Shown: positions 45,401-60,100, numbered from the stretch's first letter. The stretch is DNA of 64,000 nt from Trogon surrucura (GCA_020746105.1 CM036618.1:112103308-112167307); one strand, 5' to 3'. Program-made: numbers and translations. Notes: generated by a model not told the origin, from the letters alone.

Positions 45401-46090
45401 GGTGGAGGGTGGAACATACTTTTCTTAAAATAGCATAGAGTATGCCTTCAATCTCCCTCACATCTGGCAGTGGAAGAGATGGAGAATGCACCCGTAAGCT
45501 CTACTTCTGCCGCAACGTTTGTTGTTATTCTGAATTATTGGATAAACAATTCAATGGGTATGATTGTACTTCAGTAATGCATGTGAATGCAGTTTTCAAT
45601 AGCTTCGTACTTTGCCATTTCTATTCCCTTGACACCTTAAATACAAGTTACTTTGGCTGGCTGAGGATGGTCAGTGTGAGTCAATGACACCTGGTCTGCT
45701 AATGTTTCATGATACTTCATAGCAGAATCCGTATTCTGTCCCACGGCCAGCTCTCAATAGATTGGTGGTTAAAGATGAAAACGTACATGAGTTTTCTATA
45801 CCAAGATGAATAAGAGTGTAAATATGGAAGTATCTTTGGTCTGTAGTTCAAAGGAAAGTACAACAGCAAAACATGTTTGAAGAGGAAGATGCACCTTAAA
45901 TTACAACTTGAAGGATTAATGCAAAAGACTTGGGAGTACTTACTCGGGATTTCGCATAGGGTTAGCAATCAGATGTGCTCTTAATTCAGCCATCTTTCCA
46001 GATGGCTATCTTTCCAGATGTTTAATCTCCATCTTCCATGCTTTTCTAGCTACCTCTTATGGGCTAGCTAAAAGGAGGTAGTAGAGAGGT
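42426..46090. other. Unannotated A/T-rich DNA
   Basis: No recognised element. Frames at 43559-43804, 43734-43994 and 45442-45687 are unrecognised. A near-duplicate of ATCTTTCCAGATG occurs at about 45992-46020, just left of a CR1 fragment. Confidence 0.5.
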
Positions 46091-46386
46091 GGGTGTTGGT
46101 CTCTTCTCACAAGTTACAAGCAATATAGGACAAGAAGAAATGGCCTCAAGTTATGTCAGGGAGGTTTAGGTTAGACATTAGGAAAAACTTCTACACTGAA
46201 AGGGTTATCAAAGACCGGAACAAGCTGCCCAGGGAAGTGGTTGAATCATCATTGTTGAGTATATTTAAACCCTCTAGATATGGTGCTCAGGGATATGGTT
46301 TAGAAGTGTGCCTGGTAGAGTTAGACAATGGTTGGACTTGATGATCTTGAAGGTATTTTTCAACCATGATGCTATGATTCTCTGGT
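46091..46386 (+). mobile_element. Old CR1 3' fragment, distinct subfamily
   Basis: A plus-strand ORF2 end and 3' [18 protein letters not shown] and [10 protein letters not shown] remain in frame, followed by GGTTGGACTTGATGATCTTG and a diverged ATGATTCTCTGG end. The coding-end and 3' UTR wording differ from the other copies, so it is an older, separate CR1 subfamily. Confidence 0.88.
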
Positions 46387-49300
46387 TGATGACTACAGAT
46401 CCATTACTCATTGCTTTCCTGAGGGATGACTCTTTACCAGACTATCACTTCAGCTGAAGGCTTTCTCTGGATTTCCTTTTCTAAAGATAGCAAAAACACA
46501 GCTGAGGCTCATCTTCTACGTTTATGACCCTTCCTGATTTTAGTGGGTACCAAGACATTAGAAAAATATCTCAACAGAGGATAAGAAGTAATAAAGAAGG
46601 ACAAATGAAGAACAAAGGCACAAGCTATCATAAAGCAATATATATTTGTCAATCTTTCCTGCTAAGCTACTTTAAATAAATCTCCCATCTCAAAGGACTC
46701 CACTACATTTTATACTATATCACTATTTCAAATTATATCTTGAATGAAGAGGCTTTTATTGCAGGTTGTGATCTGCAATTAATGGTTACTCTCCATCTCT
46801 CCATTCCCTCCACGCTTTTATTTCTTCTTGAAACAAACTGCAGAATAAAACTTTGTCCTTTCCAAAAATAGACATGGGTGAGAATACCTTCTTACTGTGA
46901 TGTCAAACATCTACGAAAAGACCAGGACAGATGATATGAGACACTTGGACATAAAAGAGGATTATTCTGCCACTTTACAAATACTTCAATACCAGAGGAC
47001 AGTCATAAGTAAAACGTAAGTTCATGACTACATAGTAATGTCAATTAGAATGTATACTGACACAAGCAAAAGGAACTTTCTGTACTATACACACTGAATT
47101 TCTTTTCAGTCTCAGGTTAGATTTGTATGGGCGATTTGCAGAGTCACCTGTTGCAATTAATGACTAAAATAATTTCAAGTGATAAATATACTAGAGAAAA
47201 TGTAGTCTCCTTTGGGGGCTTTCTGCAATCAGAGAGAAAGATAGCAATTTGTCCAATTATGTACCTTACTCTAATATTGACTAATAATGTAGCCTGTGTC
47301 AGAGGGAAGGAACTGAAATTCTCAATCTGCTTCCCACTTGGACATATCTGCAGCATGGATATCTGCACTTCACTGGATGGCAGCCTCACCAGACAAGCTA
47401 GGCTGCGTGGTCTTGTACCTAATAATTCCTACCTGATGGTGACCCCCTTGAAATAACACCATGGTACACAGAAGCAGAAACAGCAGGATTAAATTTCCTT
47501 ACTAGAAATTCTTGTGAGAAAAACGTGGAAAGCACATGTAAAGACTCTGTGATAACAAAGGAAATTTCATAACGCTACCTTGGAAAATCCCTTGTCTGCA
47601 TTTCTTCATACCTCTTTCTGCCTTCCCTTGGGAGCACAACAGTAAGGACACAACACTTTTGAAATCCAGAACATTTTTTTAGTGTAAGTTAAATTAGTAC
47701 TTGTATCTCCTCCTTATTTAGACGTCTAGAGAATGGGTTTCCACGGGAGCTCTAAAAAGCATGCCAGCCGTCATGAGCACTTTTTAAACTTACAATTACA
47801 TAGGAAGAATCTTTATAAATCTGAATGAGCTATCCAGCCTATCCTGTTTCTTCCCTTATTTTCTTCCTTATTGTGTAAGAAAAGGTCTTAACACTTGAAA
47901 ATAACTCTTAGAGTTATTGGTAACAGGAATAAATAAGTATTAAGAAGGTCTCTGTAGCTGCCAGAACGTGGAAGAAGTCTAACAGGTTAACGTGCGAAAA
48001 TAGCATAGAGAGAAATTGAGATAATCCTTATCATGCATAATTTGCATGACTTGTTTTTTTCCCCACATGAGAAAATTTTGCCAGATAGAAAAATCCTAAT
48101 AGTTTCCCCTATTATGAAAATCACAGGCAACCCCCTGGTGATATAGGTCTTTAAAATAGTTGTAATTATTGATAATTAAAATAATTTGCTAGCAATCTGC
48201 CTGTCAATTTCTATCAGTCAGCAATTGATTACTTCCTAAAAAAAATGGTTTAGTTGCTTTATGTTTTCCTTTTTGTGTGCCATTCTGAAATAATTAGAAA
48301 TTATAAATTAAAACAAAATACCATCATAAATATTAAAGTAAAATCATTTCAAAGATCAGCAATATCATATCACGAACTTGAATGGAAAAAAATCACATTT
48401 CTTTAATAACAAAACTCCCACCAGAAATCTGGAAATATCCTAATCTTAATTCTTACTCATCTCTGTCTCTTCATTATTAATTTCCATTTGTGCTTGTTTC
48501 TATGCTTGAATGCTGGTGCTGCATTTTGATAATTTCACACCCTTTTCTGTATCTTTAAAAATGTATTTCTTACGTATCACAGTATTTCTGTAAACATAAT
48601 TTTTCAATATGATTGTTTAGCTTCAATAATTTTACATGAATAAATCAAACCATAAAAGCATTCTTTTTAATGATATCTCAAGACATGGAAAATCCCTCGA
48701 AAGGTAAGATAAGATTCAGAGGTAGTTGTCTTAATGAATTGTCATTTTTAAAGTGGAGTAATAAAACTAAGGTGAGATGACATTCCAGAGAAACTACAGA
48801 CTGCTGATTTTAACTCCACTGATCTAAAGACTCACTGGGAATTCAATGTTCTAAATTCAGTACTATCTACAAGCTCTAGAATTTTGTACTTCAGAGTCTT
48901 TCATGACTACTGATTCCTTTTTATGTTCCTGTCATGTCAAGACTTGTTCCTCGGCAATTTGCTCTTTACAAATGAAATTCTAAAGTGTAAACATTTGGTA
49001 AAAATCTGAACTGAGAGCATGTAAATAATCTCCACGACAACTGTAAGCCCACATTGCTTAAACTTTTAATTGAATTCTACAGAATGGATTTTGATAAAAT
49101 TTTGGAGGCGGTCAATGATCAGAAAATTTGGGAAGCACTTCTTAAAGCTTCCACGGTAGATGCCACCTGTGGCACTTAGCGTTTTAATTGACAGGGGTGT
49201 AGTGTTTAATGAAGTAAAGGATAATGAGACATACTACTGTCCTCTGATATTGCAGAAGCACTTCAGGAAACATACTTTGCTTTAACTTTGAATGCCTGTG

Positions 49301-51851
49301 TCAAAAAAAAATGGTCATCCAAATGCAAAGATCATAGCAATAGTCGAATTGCAGTGATGTCTCTGACAGGGAAATCAGGGTAACAAACTGTATGTGTATT
49401 CATTTATTGCTGTTTCTCAGAATGTTCTCCAATAACAAGCCACCTGTGATCAAGAACTTCCTGAGAAAGGAGTGATTTTTTTTTTATTTCATGGTTATGT
49501 AACAAAGATTTTACATAGGTCTATATTAATGACACATAAGAAACACATAGGTCTATACGAAGACACATAAGAAATAATGATGTGAGATTTAAAAGTTTGC
49601 ACCACTTCTGTTTCTCTAAGCCCTTTGAAGCCACAACTGTGTGTATCTAAATGTGAGACAACTTCTTTAATGGTCTAATTAATGATGGAGAAGAGTGGGG
49701 TAAATGCAGAAGTAGAATTCTAGTTTAGGCAGTCACAGGTTTTTTGCCACGTTTTCTATCAAGGTTGTTATTTTCCCCCTTTTCAGTGAAACAGAATCAA
49801 TCCTCAACCCAAGAGATTATACTGAGGCAGGTACATGCAGATTTATGCCACCTGTCCCCATAATTTCTCTGAAGCAACCTCATTGTGTATACCACCTGGT
49901 GAGCTGTTTCAAAATGTCTTCAACTTATATATTGTTATTTGCCCTAATGGAGTATAAAGTATTTTACAAATTACATCACTTTCTTTGCAACTAAAATAGA
50001 GCCATTTCTGGAGATGTAAAACATTTTTTTTTGGCAGTAGGTAGCAGAACTTGGACAAAACTGAAGGACTGTGTTCATTGTACAGTAAGAAAAGTAGCAT
50101 ACACAGTAGGAGGTAAATTTGGCCAGCATTTGGAGTAACATGCTACTAACAAGAAAAATGCTTAGAATTTTTATGGGGTCAGGTAGCTAGTAAAACTTGT
50201 AAACAAGTACTTTCCAGATATACTGCAGCAGAAAATACAAACATGCTCTCTTGTCAGTCATTTTTTAGTGCAAGATACTAAAACGCTGCTTGGATCATAT
50301 TTGCTGGCTTGAGTAAAATTCTAACAAGAGATATAGTTTGATTAGTTTTTGTGGGATTTTGTGGGTTTGTTGTTTTGTTTTTCTTTTAATTAATACTACA
50401 TAGTAAAGTAAGCAACCCAGAATAGATAAAGGCAATGTGTGAAATATATTTTTATTATTCTCATCATTCTCTTGGCATCAGGAGTTCGTGAAAATCTTTG
50501 ATAACTCTTGATTCCAGTAAATAATGCGGAACTTAATCCAGACTGACGGATTATTTGTTTGAAAACATTCTAGGAGAGAGAGAAAATGTAATCGTATATA
50601 TTTGAAACTAATCAAAGAATATTTATAGAGCTTTTATCTATAGCACAAATGTGTGAAGATCAATTAATAGTTGATTTTAAAAATTCAGTAGTGACTTAGA
50701 ATAAAAAAAGTATTCCAAAGTCACTATAGTCTCTTAAATTGTCCACTACATATGTTATACTGCTTCATGTTGTGAATTTTAAACATTCTGACTAAACCAT
50801 TGAAATGTACTCAAATAAAAATATTTTGTGAAACTAGATTCTTGCATTTTTCTACATTTCTACCTTTTGAGGACAAATTACTACAAAGTCAAATGAATAC
50901 CATGCACACTTACTGCGCATGTGATATCTCCTGTTGTATAACGTACTGCTGACAGATTACAGCTCGATGTAGGATCTAAACAATGCAGTTGGGATTTTTC
51001 TTTTTTAAGTAGACACAGACTTCCACCCATTTTCCGCTAAATTTTGATTGCACTTGTGTACTTATTCTGTGTCTGCGGTGGCAGTTTCCTATCCATGCCT
51101 CACCTCTGCAGGGAGGTAGCAGAAGCACTACACAGCTTTCACCTACCACTGTTTTTCCATGGTGTAAACTCAAGGAGGAAAAGAACATGTTGGTTTTTAT
51201 AGAACAGATCCATTTGCAGTGGGCTCATGAATCACCTTTTTTCTTGTCCCTGTCAGAGAAAGAAAGATTTTTAAAGGAGTATGGTGGCAAATCTGACTCT
51301 GGGGTTCAGTTCCTGTTTAGGTATTGAGAACACTGTCCACAAAACCTAACCATACCAATGTGCACCACCTGAGTTCCCCTGTATATTCTATTCACCATCA
51401 TTAAGTTTCTAAGAAGTTAAATCTGAAGGAAAACTTATACAGATATTGGAAAAAAACCCCAAAACTTTATGCATAGAAAAACTTGAGAATCAATTTACAT
51501 ACACAGTCCCACTGAGCAATGTGTCATTACTGAATTCTCATAAAGATACATGCTGAGCTATTTACAGGATGAACCGAAGTAATTAGCTATATCTGTTGTA
51601 ATTAGAAGTCAGTCAGTATGTCATCTGAGATAATTATGTTGCAGTACAGATAATTTTCTTGAATAGGAGATATTGCATGGAGTTTTTTTGTCAACTAGTA
51701 TGATGATACTTCTCCAGATAAAAATTTCAATGATGACTGGAAAACTAAGATATTGCAATGAGTGAAAAAAAACCAAAACCACTTTAATAAATTGGGTTAA
51801 TTTCAACATGTTTCTATCATTCATATGATTGTAATAATTCTACCTCTGTTT
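46387..51851. other. Unannotated A/T-rich DNA
   Basis: No mobile element recognised. An imperfect tandem duplication lies at 49513-49575. The interval 48000-48700 is unusually A/T-rich without simple-repeat structure. The 109-codon plus frame at 47127-47456 is unrecognised. Confidence 0.5.
49513..49575 (+). repeat. Imperfect tandem duplication, about 2 x 32 bp
   Basis: ACATAGGTCTATA...GACACATAAGAAA is repeated with a few differences and a 1-2 bp length change. Confidence 0.8.
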
Positions 51852-51856
51852 CATGT

Positions 51857-52429
51857 TGTGGTGGTTTGGCCCTGGCTGGAGGCCAGGAGCTCACCAAAGC
51901 TGCTCTATCACTCCCCTTTTTAGATGGACAGGGGAGAGGTGAGATGCAACAAGAAGCCCGTGGGTAAAGATAAAAAGCAGTTTAATATAGCAATTACCGC
52001 GCGCGGAAGCAAAGCAGAATGGAACAAAGATTATTCTCTACTTCCCATCGGCGGGCGATGTCCGGCCGCTTTCCCAGGAAGCAGGGCTCCAACATGCGTA
52101 ACGGTTTCTCCAGAGGACAAACAGCAAATGCCCCCCCACTTCCCTCTGCCTTCTCCCTTTATATCTGAGCTGACGTCATACGGTATGGAATACCCCTTTG
52201 GTCAATTTGGGTCAGCTGGCCCGGCTGTATCTCCTCCCAAGATGTTGATCACACCCACCCTACTACTGGGAGAACATCAAACCACAGCCTTGGTGCTGTG
52301 TGGGCACCGCTTAGCAGTAGCCAAAACACTGGGGTGCTATCAACACCCTTCTAGCTACCGCTCCAAGAAACACAGCACGGAGAGAGCTGCTGTGGGAAGA
52401 TTAACTCCACCTCAGTCTGACCCAATACA
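51857..52429 (-). mobile_element. Solo LTR of an endogenous retrovirus
   Basis: A G/C- and CpG-rich 573-bp block, TG...CA bounded, begins TGTGGTGGTTTGGCCCTGG and ends CCAATACA. Flanks CATGT (51852-51856) and TATGT (52430-52434) match at four of five positions, consistent with a 5-bp duplication. On the minus strand a TATAAAG motif (near 52157-52165) precedes an ATTAAA polyadenylation signal (51981-51986), which supports minus orientation. No second LTR or internal sequence exists nearby, so it arose by LTR-LTR recombination. Five-bp duplication suits ERVL-type elements; the class is an inference. The 176-codon frame across 51924-52454 is incidental. Confidence 0.85.
51981..52165 (-). promoter_or_regulatory. 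LTR core signals: TATA-like box and poly(A) signal
   Basis: In minus sense GATATAAAGG at about 52165 is followed by ATTAAA at 51986. They mark the U3/R/U5 order of the solo LTR. Such LTRs can act as promoters, but no adjacent gene supports that here. Confidence 0.5.
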
Positions 52430-54870
52430 TATGTTTTTCATGGTTTCGTTATAAAAATGTAGTCTCATTGTTTAAAGAAGAATAGAAATTCATCTCGGTA
52501 GAACTTCACTGAAGGCAGCAGAAGGGCTCCAATCTCAACTATGTTGTAATCTTCCTTTCTGACAGGTATGTAATTCTAGATATACTTTGTTTATTCTAGG
52601 GCTAGGGGAAATTATTAAGGAAAAATTATTGGAAAATGCAGACTATTTACGTAGCAATAAAGACATAAAAGAATTTGTCGGTTCTTACTGGAGGATTTAG
52701 TTCAGTTTTTGCCCGCAATCTGACTTGATTAGATCTCTTTTCCATTTAGATAATTTTCAGATAATTTAAATAGTGGTCAAAATCACAACACTTTTGATTC
52801 AAAATTTCTGAGTTTGCACTCAAGCCAAGCCCAATACTAAGGCTGGGACAGAGACAAGCACATCAGCTGCAGTGGGAATGGGCTAGGAGGAGGCTGTATG
52901 AGGGCAGTGTGGGATGGAAAAAGAATTGTTCCCTGAAAAAATTCTCATCTGTAGGGTCCCTTTCGGCATTTGACTCTGATTCAGCCTACTAATGGAGTTT
53001 ATGCAGAAAGAGTTCTGCTTTTATTTATTTGGGCTGTCATGCCTCTGGCTGATGGTGGCAGTTTAATTTGGAAGGTGGTTTATTTTCATGGAGGTTTTCC
53101 CCAGCTACTCTGAATTAAGAATTTCTGGTTCCAAAGCTGAAGGGCTCTGTTTTCCTGCCAGCTCTCAATGCCTTAAATTAAACATCTCTGGGTCAGTTTC
53201 CAGCTGTTGAGGACAGACACCTGTGGTAGACTTCAACATTTAAAAACAAGATAACTGTTGCAGTAGCAGGGTGCCACAGACCATCTGAATTAGATGCCAA
53301 TGTTTGTGGCAAAAATGTGATGCTTCTACAGGGTAATAGAGGAAGCTTAAGGTCTGGGCTAAAAGATGCCTAGGTCTACTGTTCATACATAGTGAACACA
53401 TGAAGTGCCAACGTAAATTAAATACCCTTGCGCATTCTTGGATGTTAGGTGATGAGGTCCGTGACCAGGGGCTTAGCAAAGGAGGAGGTAGCAACTGATA
53501 TCTTCTGTTTCGATAGTCAAGCAATGGCCAATGGACCAAACCCACACAATGGGAGACACTGGTTCAGAACTGGCCTCTAAGTTACCAAAGTGTGAGTCTT
53601 CTTCCCAGCTCCTATACCCTAAGTAAGTAGCCTCACCAGCGGGCTGTGACAGGGCCCTATCAAGCAGTACTACAAGAGCTGGAGGGACCCAGGCAAGATG
53701 CACATCTCCACTTTTTGGGCAGAGCTTTGAACAGGAAAGAAGATGGATCTTTCTTTCTGACTCCATTTGTAATATTTTTTCAATTTTCCTTATCATTTCA
53801 AATCTCCATCCCTTATAGCTTTGACACTGAGGCACTCTGAAATAAGTTGGATTCCAAGCCATTCAAATTTTTGGGTACTGAAGACTTCTCCATTAAGGCT
53901 ATTGCAAAAAAGGTGAGAAACTTTCTCCATTTTGCTAGTCAGGGTTTGAGAAGATATTATTATATGGTGTTTCTTACGAGGAATTAGTATTTAAGTGTAT
54001 CTCTACATGCTGTTGAGTTGCCACAAAGCTTAGAAACCAGAGTAAGCTGCTGCCAGACATACCTAAACCCTACAATGCGCCCACTGCCTATGACACTGCC
54101 AGGGATATGGGGTTGTTTTCAGCAAGGAAGGATTTACTAACAATTTAAACTCAAAAGTTGACCTAAGAACTGCATGCTACACATATATCTGTATAAGTAC
54201 AGTAGCATTAGCATTTCTATAATCACATCTGGTAGTAGACATCTGACACCTATTGCCAAGCTAGAGGACTAAGACCAACCACGACACAGTCTTGAGAGGA
54301 GCATTGTAGGAAGGCTATGCAGAGAAAGAAGGAGTTGAACTTTTCTAAAGCTATTACATAATTTCAGTTAAATGTGCTTGCTCCGTCTGCACCCTAAGTA
54401 GTAATACCAGTCATACAGTATAATTTTTGGTAAGGACATTAATGTGTAAGTCAAATTTTAAAAATTCGATGCAACTGAACCAAGTTCTAATAAATAATAT
54501 TTATCATAGTAATGACTGATGAACTCAGCCAGGAGTAGTCAAGCATTAATAAGTATGCTAAGTATCTAATATAAAGGTAATCCTGCCTCTAAGTGTAAGT
54601 CTTTCCGTAGGAGGAAAAAGCCTTAAAAATCTTTTTTTTTGTTAATAAAATAGCACATAAAGTGGGGAATTTCTTCTGTGTCTTCTAGAATGGGATTTTG
54701 GCAATGCAATGTTAATATACACAAAGGAATATATCCCATAGGCTTTTTTTTCAGCTCTTAAATGCATTGTTTTAAGAGCATGGGGAAACCAAATTATGCC
54801 CAAAGACTGCAGTAGGCTATAAATCACCCAGTATCCTTATTATACTGTTTAGTTAATTGATTTTATGAAT

Positions 54871-54909
54871 AAGCTGTTATCAGTTTGGTCTAAAAAAAGC
54901 TGATAACAG
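54871..54909. repeat. Hairpin with GATA-type arms
   Basis: GCTGTTATCAG and CTGATAACAG form a 10-bp perfect stem around a TTTGGTCTAAAAAAAG-like loop. Each arm contains a GATA-factor core (TTATCA / TGATAA). Confidence 0.75.
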
Positions 54910-57126
54910 TATTTTGGAAAAAGGAGAAAAAAAAAAAAAAGAACAAGTATGAAGCTTATATGGAACTTATTGGTAGGCCTGCCAGATATTTCTCAGTTAT
55001 TAATCTATATCCTGCCAGCCTGACAGGAATATTCTCTACAGTAGCCATGAATTTTCCTCTGTGTGTCCAGTGAGAAGGTCCAGTAAAACGGCAGCATACT
55101 GGATACGGGACTAACCCTTATCACATCATCTGTACTTAAATGGGCCTTGAGGGAATTTACTAATGACCTTGTCTAGAACTCTTTGGGGCTCAAATTGTGG
55201 CAAAGTAAATTCATACTTGTTTAAGATTCTCACTAAGAACTGCACCACATACTGTTACTGTTTTCTTTCCATTACTTTTGAATGTGGTGCTTGATACTGA
55301 TTAATTGCCTTTTCTTTCTTTTTGCCAGGTGCATTTGCCAGGTCGCATCCCTGATAACAGTTGCCACTAGCTGTCTTTTTATGTTTTTAATGTTACTGAA
55401 TTGACTGTTTGTACTCTAAAATCCTCAAAACCTCGTTGATGACTCAGAATTTAACAGAGCCTGTGCTGCATTTGTGTTTAAGGGGCTGAGAATAAGGCCA
55501 TAAAGGCTCCCTGAGGTCACTTGCTCTGCCGAGCGGCACTTCTCATCCCACAACAGTGGGATTAACTTAACGAGATACAGACAATAATGTTGAATTGATA
55601 CAAGCAATATAAGGGTCAAACTTAAAAAAATGTACTGAAGTTGTAGCTGCATTGGCATAATTCCAGTCCTCATATATTCACACCACAAACATTCACAGTG
55701 CATGCTTGCTATTTTTGCTTCCACCTGCTTAATTCATCATTATGCTCAGAGCTAGAAAGGGAGACTGAAACTGATTCCTGTCAACTTTTAGCATTTCTGA
55801 AAAAAGGAAATGTTTTTAATCTAAAATATAAATAAAATATTTACTATTTATTTTTATGAAATTAATAATAATCATTAAATCTACAGAACACGGATAAAAA
55901 TAAAATTGAATCTAATATTATGTTATGAAAATGCCAAGATGCCTTTTTCACATTTCACTTCTTATTAGCACACAAACATGAACCTGATAATAATGTTAAA
56001 AAAAAAAAAAGCCTATAATTACAAATCACAATGGACAAACAGGGAAACCTTTTATCTGTACCTGACAGAATATAACTGAATAATTTGGGAGCATCTAGCG
56101 GGTCTACCAACAAGTTCCATATAATTTGTACCTGTATTGTACAAGTCTTATCTGTTGCATGTCTTGATAGGATTTTCCCCTCAGTTTTCCTTTTTTAATG
56201 CATTTTATGATTGAACATATTCATTGTAAAATACATGTGGGTTGGGTTTTTTTTTCCCTTGTGTGGTTTCATTTACAATAGCACTAGGACCAATTTCTCT
56301 ATTAATTTATGACTCACAATCTGTTGACCTTGATGATATTATTGATTGATAAAGGTTTTTCCAGGTGACTAATTTTGTGGTGCTAACAGATGAACTTAGT
56401 AAACATGGCTTTCACTTTCCTTTTGTGATTTTGTTAGGTAGTTTAAAAAGTACCGATCCCAAAGGTAGTTACAATTCACACATATGCAAAAAGGTGACAT
56501 TGAAATATGGAATTAGAAATCCTCTGTTTATCCTTTTAACAACTTCTTGGCAAATCAATCCCATTTACACAGAAGTAGACTTCAGTTATTATTCATAAAA
56601 ATGATATCTGGAAATTGGCCTGGAATCTGACAGGCATCATTCAGCCTTTCAGGCTCAGGAACCAAAGAGGTTTTGCCATAGGAGCTTAAAATAGCATCTC
56701 AGTACTTTGATATTCACCCTTCCAAACTTCTATAAGGCTTGTTTGTTTAATTCACTTAGCCTGTTTGGAGACCCTCAGGCTTTAATATTAACCAAAATAA
56801 CTTTGTCCCACAGATGCCTCGTCTATTAAATAATGTTTAATATCTTCAGCTAAGTCAGCTGGGGCATGATAAAAAACATTACAAAGATTCCATTTGATGC
56901 ATAAAGAGCTGTTTGTTTCTTTTTTAATAGGCCCTTGTCACTGGAATTATTCATTGAAAATAATGCTAGAAGTGGCTTTGTGATATTTTCACTGAGGGAC
57001 CAAGATAAGCTTATTTTATCAAGCTTTATAAGAACAAGAGTTGGGGATAATGGCTGGGTCAAATATGAGCTGTTTTCTTGTTTCTTCTGGGAGAATGGAG
57101 AAAGCTTTTGAAATCCCATCTGGTTT

Positions 57127-57146
57127 AAAAAAAAAAAAAAAAAAAA
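57127..57146 (+). repeat. Poly(A) tract, about 20 nt
   Basis: An uninterrupted A run followed by GAAAAAGAAAA. No preceding SINE or processed pseudogene was recognised. Confidence 0.85.
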
Positions 57147-60100
57147 GAAAAAGAAAACTAAAAATTATCTTTTACTTAATTACCCCAACCATAGAATATA
57201 TTTTCTGAGGAGGTAACTGAGTGTCATCATTATCTCATCTGTGGTTACAGTATTTAACCCCATGTACCCCAAGGCTTGTTTTAAACCTTTCTGGAATTAA
57301 CCCTGTTCTGAGTCTGACAAAAATAGAGGCATCTTGTTTTGCATCTCTTTCGAACAGTATGTGCTTTCCTATTCACATAATAAACTCTTTAAACTCTGTA
57401 GATGCTTTGGATACAGAGAGAAGACAATTTTGCAGTTAAATTTGTTGAAAATCTGATAAAAGGCAAATATCAAAAAAATAATCAGTTTAGCCAAACCATT
57501 ACAATTACTCAGAAAAATAAAACTTTTAGAAATGTGACAGGGATGCATTATTCAAAGTAGAAGTAGATGCCTCATGCCTTACTCTCTTTTATGGGTTTTA
57601 TCTGAAGAGAGTTATGACATTAGTTACCTGACTGGATGCCCCTGCAAGGCATAGTTACACTGTTTCTTAATACTGTTAATTCATACAGTTTAGGACTGAA
57701 TTTTGGAGGGCTGCTCTGGATTTTTTTCTTTCTGGAAAGCTGAAGATTTCCAGCAAACACAAAGAGAATATTTTCCTGCTCTAGAAGGAGTGGCATCATT
57801 TTTCATCAAAAGCAAAAATACCTGATATCTTATTAGGGGCTAAGTATCTTTAGAAGCTATGCAAACGTATTCCTCATCTACATATCCCCAAGAAACAGCG
57901 AACTTCGAGTATAAAACCAGACCTTGTAGGAGCTTTCTTTTAGGAGTCTGAAACAAAAGTCTGAGCACCAAATTTTATATCAGATTTGCTCAGAATTACA
58001 CCTGTCTCAGATCTTTGCTAGTTGTCAGCAGGGTAACTTATCTGAGGTCTGATAGGATGAGATTTGGATTAGCTGAATTTCTCAATCTTCTTGATATTTC
58101 TCCATTGCTGTTTGTCACTCCTGCAAAGCTCTTACATTCCCTGAGGAATGCCAAAATCTAGTGGACAGGGAAGACAGTCATGAATACACATATGATGGTT
58201 TTCTCAGCATATTCTTTTAAACACCCAAAGAAAAATTATTACTCAACAATTTCTGACAAATGAGAATAGAAAATATCAGAAGTATTTAACATAATTTAGT
58301 TTTTTAAATCAAAACTTTTTAAGGAAAACAGAAGATGTGGAAAGTTCTCTCCAACAGAATGAATAAATATGACAAGGATAAGGAAGTTGATGCTGTTTTG
58401 GACAGAAGAAAATAAAGAGGCCAAAGGAAGGAGAAACATACAGACATCAAGGGAAAGGAATAAGAAAAAGAATCTACAGCATATTTTGAAGTGCTTCTGT
58501 TCACAACAGGTATTTCACCACTATTCTGCAAGTTATATGACTGAGAATCCTGACTGCTAATCAGTGAAATGGCATGTTCAGTTTTACAAAGCAATCAGGC
58601 AATAGACCTAAGTCAAAGGCACGAGCATGAATAATGACCATATAAAACCTGTTAATATATTAATTATTGTAGTGCCTCAGACTGTGAAACTTTACATAGA
58701 GTTAATTCACACCATGTTAATGAGTGGTGTAATGATAAATACAGAGTGGGTAAGTTCATTTGTTCAGAACATTTGAGGAGTTAGGTATTCATTACAGTGC
58801 TAAATTTAGAAGTGAATAACCTCCATTTCCCCACAGTTCCTCTCATCCACACTATTAATGCTCGCAATTGCACTGCACTGTGGATAATTACAAGCTGTTC
58901 ATTAACACGTTAGCAGCGTCTCTGTGTCATTTTGTGTTAAGGTGTCTGAGAGTAGTGCCACTATTGTCTATCATTTCTGTACCACAGGAACAATTTGTTT
59001 TACTTTACTTAAATATTTGGGGAAAACACAAAAAGTGGAATCGTTACATTTTCTTGGCCTTCTTCAGTCTTTGATGTGTACAAACATCCATCCTACTTAG
59101 GAAAAATAGCAACCTGAATCTAGAAATGCCTTCTTTTCAATAGTTATAGACCTATTTTAATTAGTGTTTTCAGTACCCAGGAGCCACTTTACAAAAACAG
59201 ATTACAAGCAATAGAGCCTTAGTAATGCGAAGATGCACTGTGGCATCTGAATTTCTTGGGAACCCAAAGATAAAACTCGAGTTTTGATCACCATGCTTGG
59301 TGTTTAGCAAGACCTCGTGGCACAAGGCCATACCAGGCATCATGTGCTTTGGAGGGTAAAGGAAAACCGCTAGGGTTGGGAGAGAGACAAAGGTGAGACC
59401 CCCACTGGGAGTGGGCACCTGGGGTATCATAAACAAAGGGGTACACTGCAAAAAGCTTTGTCACTTGAAAACATCTTCATCTGGGACAGGGCTGGGAAGG
59501 CTGTACTAAGGATTTGTCCATGCCCAGAGTAAGTGTTAGAGCCAGGCAGCCCATTATCAGCTCCACTGCAAGTGTAGCTATCCCTGGGCCTATTGGCCAG
59601 CCCTTGCCCAGGTTCCCCACCCCATTTAGAGCTTCATTATTTTCTCAAGTTGTTTAGTTCCCACACTTTTTACCTTGTTTCATATCCACTCTTTTGTCTA
59701 TTTAAACTAGAAATTTTTGTGGTTGAATGCCAAGTAAATGCACAGCACTTTATAAAGTAGATTTTGTTTTAATTTTTTTACAATCTATTATTATATAACT
59801 GGTTATCTGTTACTTGTTGACAGGTCATTTTCTTTCATAGATTTGAACATATGGCATATAAAATCAAACAGTGCATTTTGTTTGGTTTTCTTACTGTTTG
59901 ACATTCCCTTTGGAGCCTGAATATGCTCACCTGGATGGTGATGCTTAAGCTTGTTCTTAACAGCAACTGAAGTATATATAAGATTTGCAAGGACTTCATT
60001 AATTGTATTTCACAGTTGCTTGGAGTATAACGAAAAAGGTAATCTAGGAATGGCAGGGGCCAGCGAGAACAAATTATTTTGTTTAAATAGTCCAAACTTA

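Noticed and set aside
51924..52454. 176-codon ORF as a host gene
   Set aside because: It lies almost wholly within the solo LTR and has no recognisable domain.
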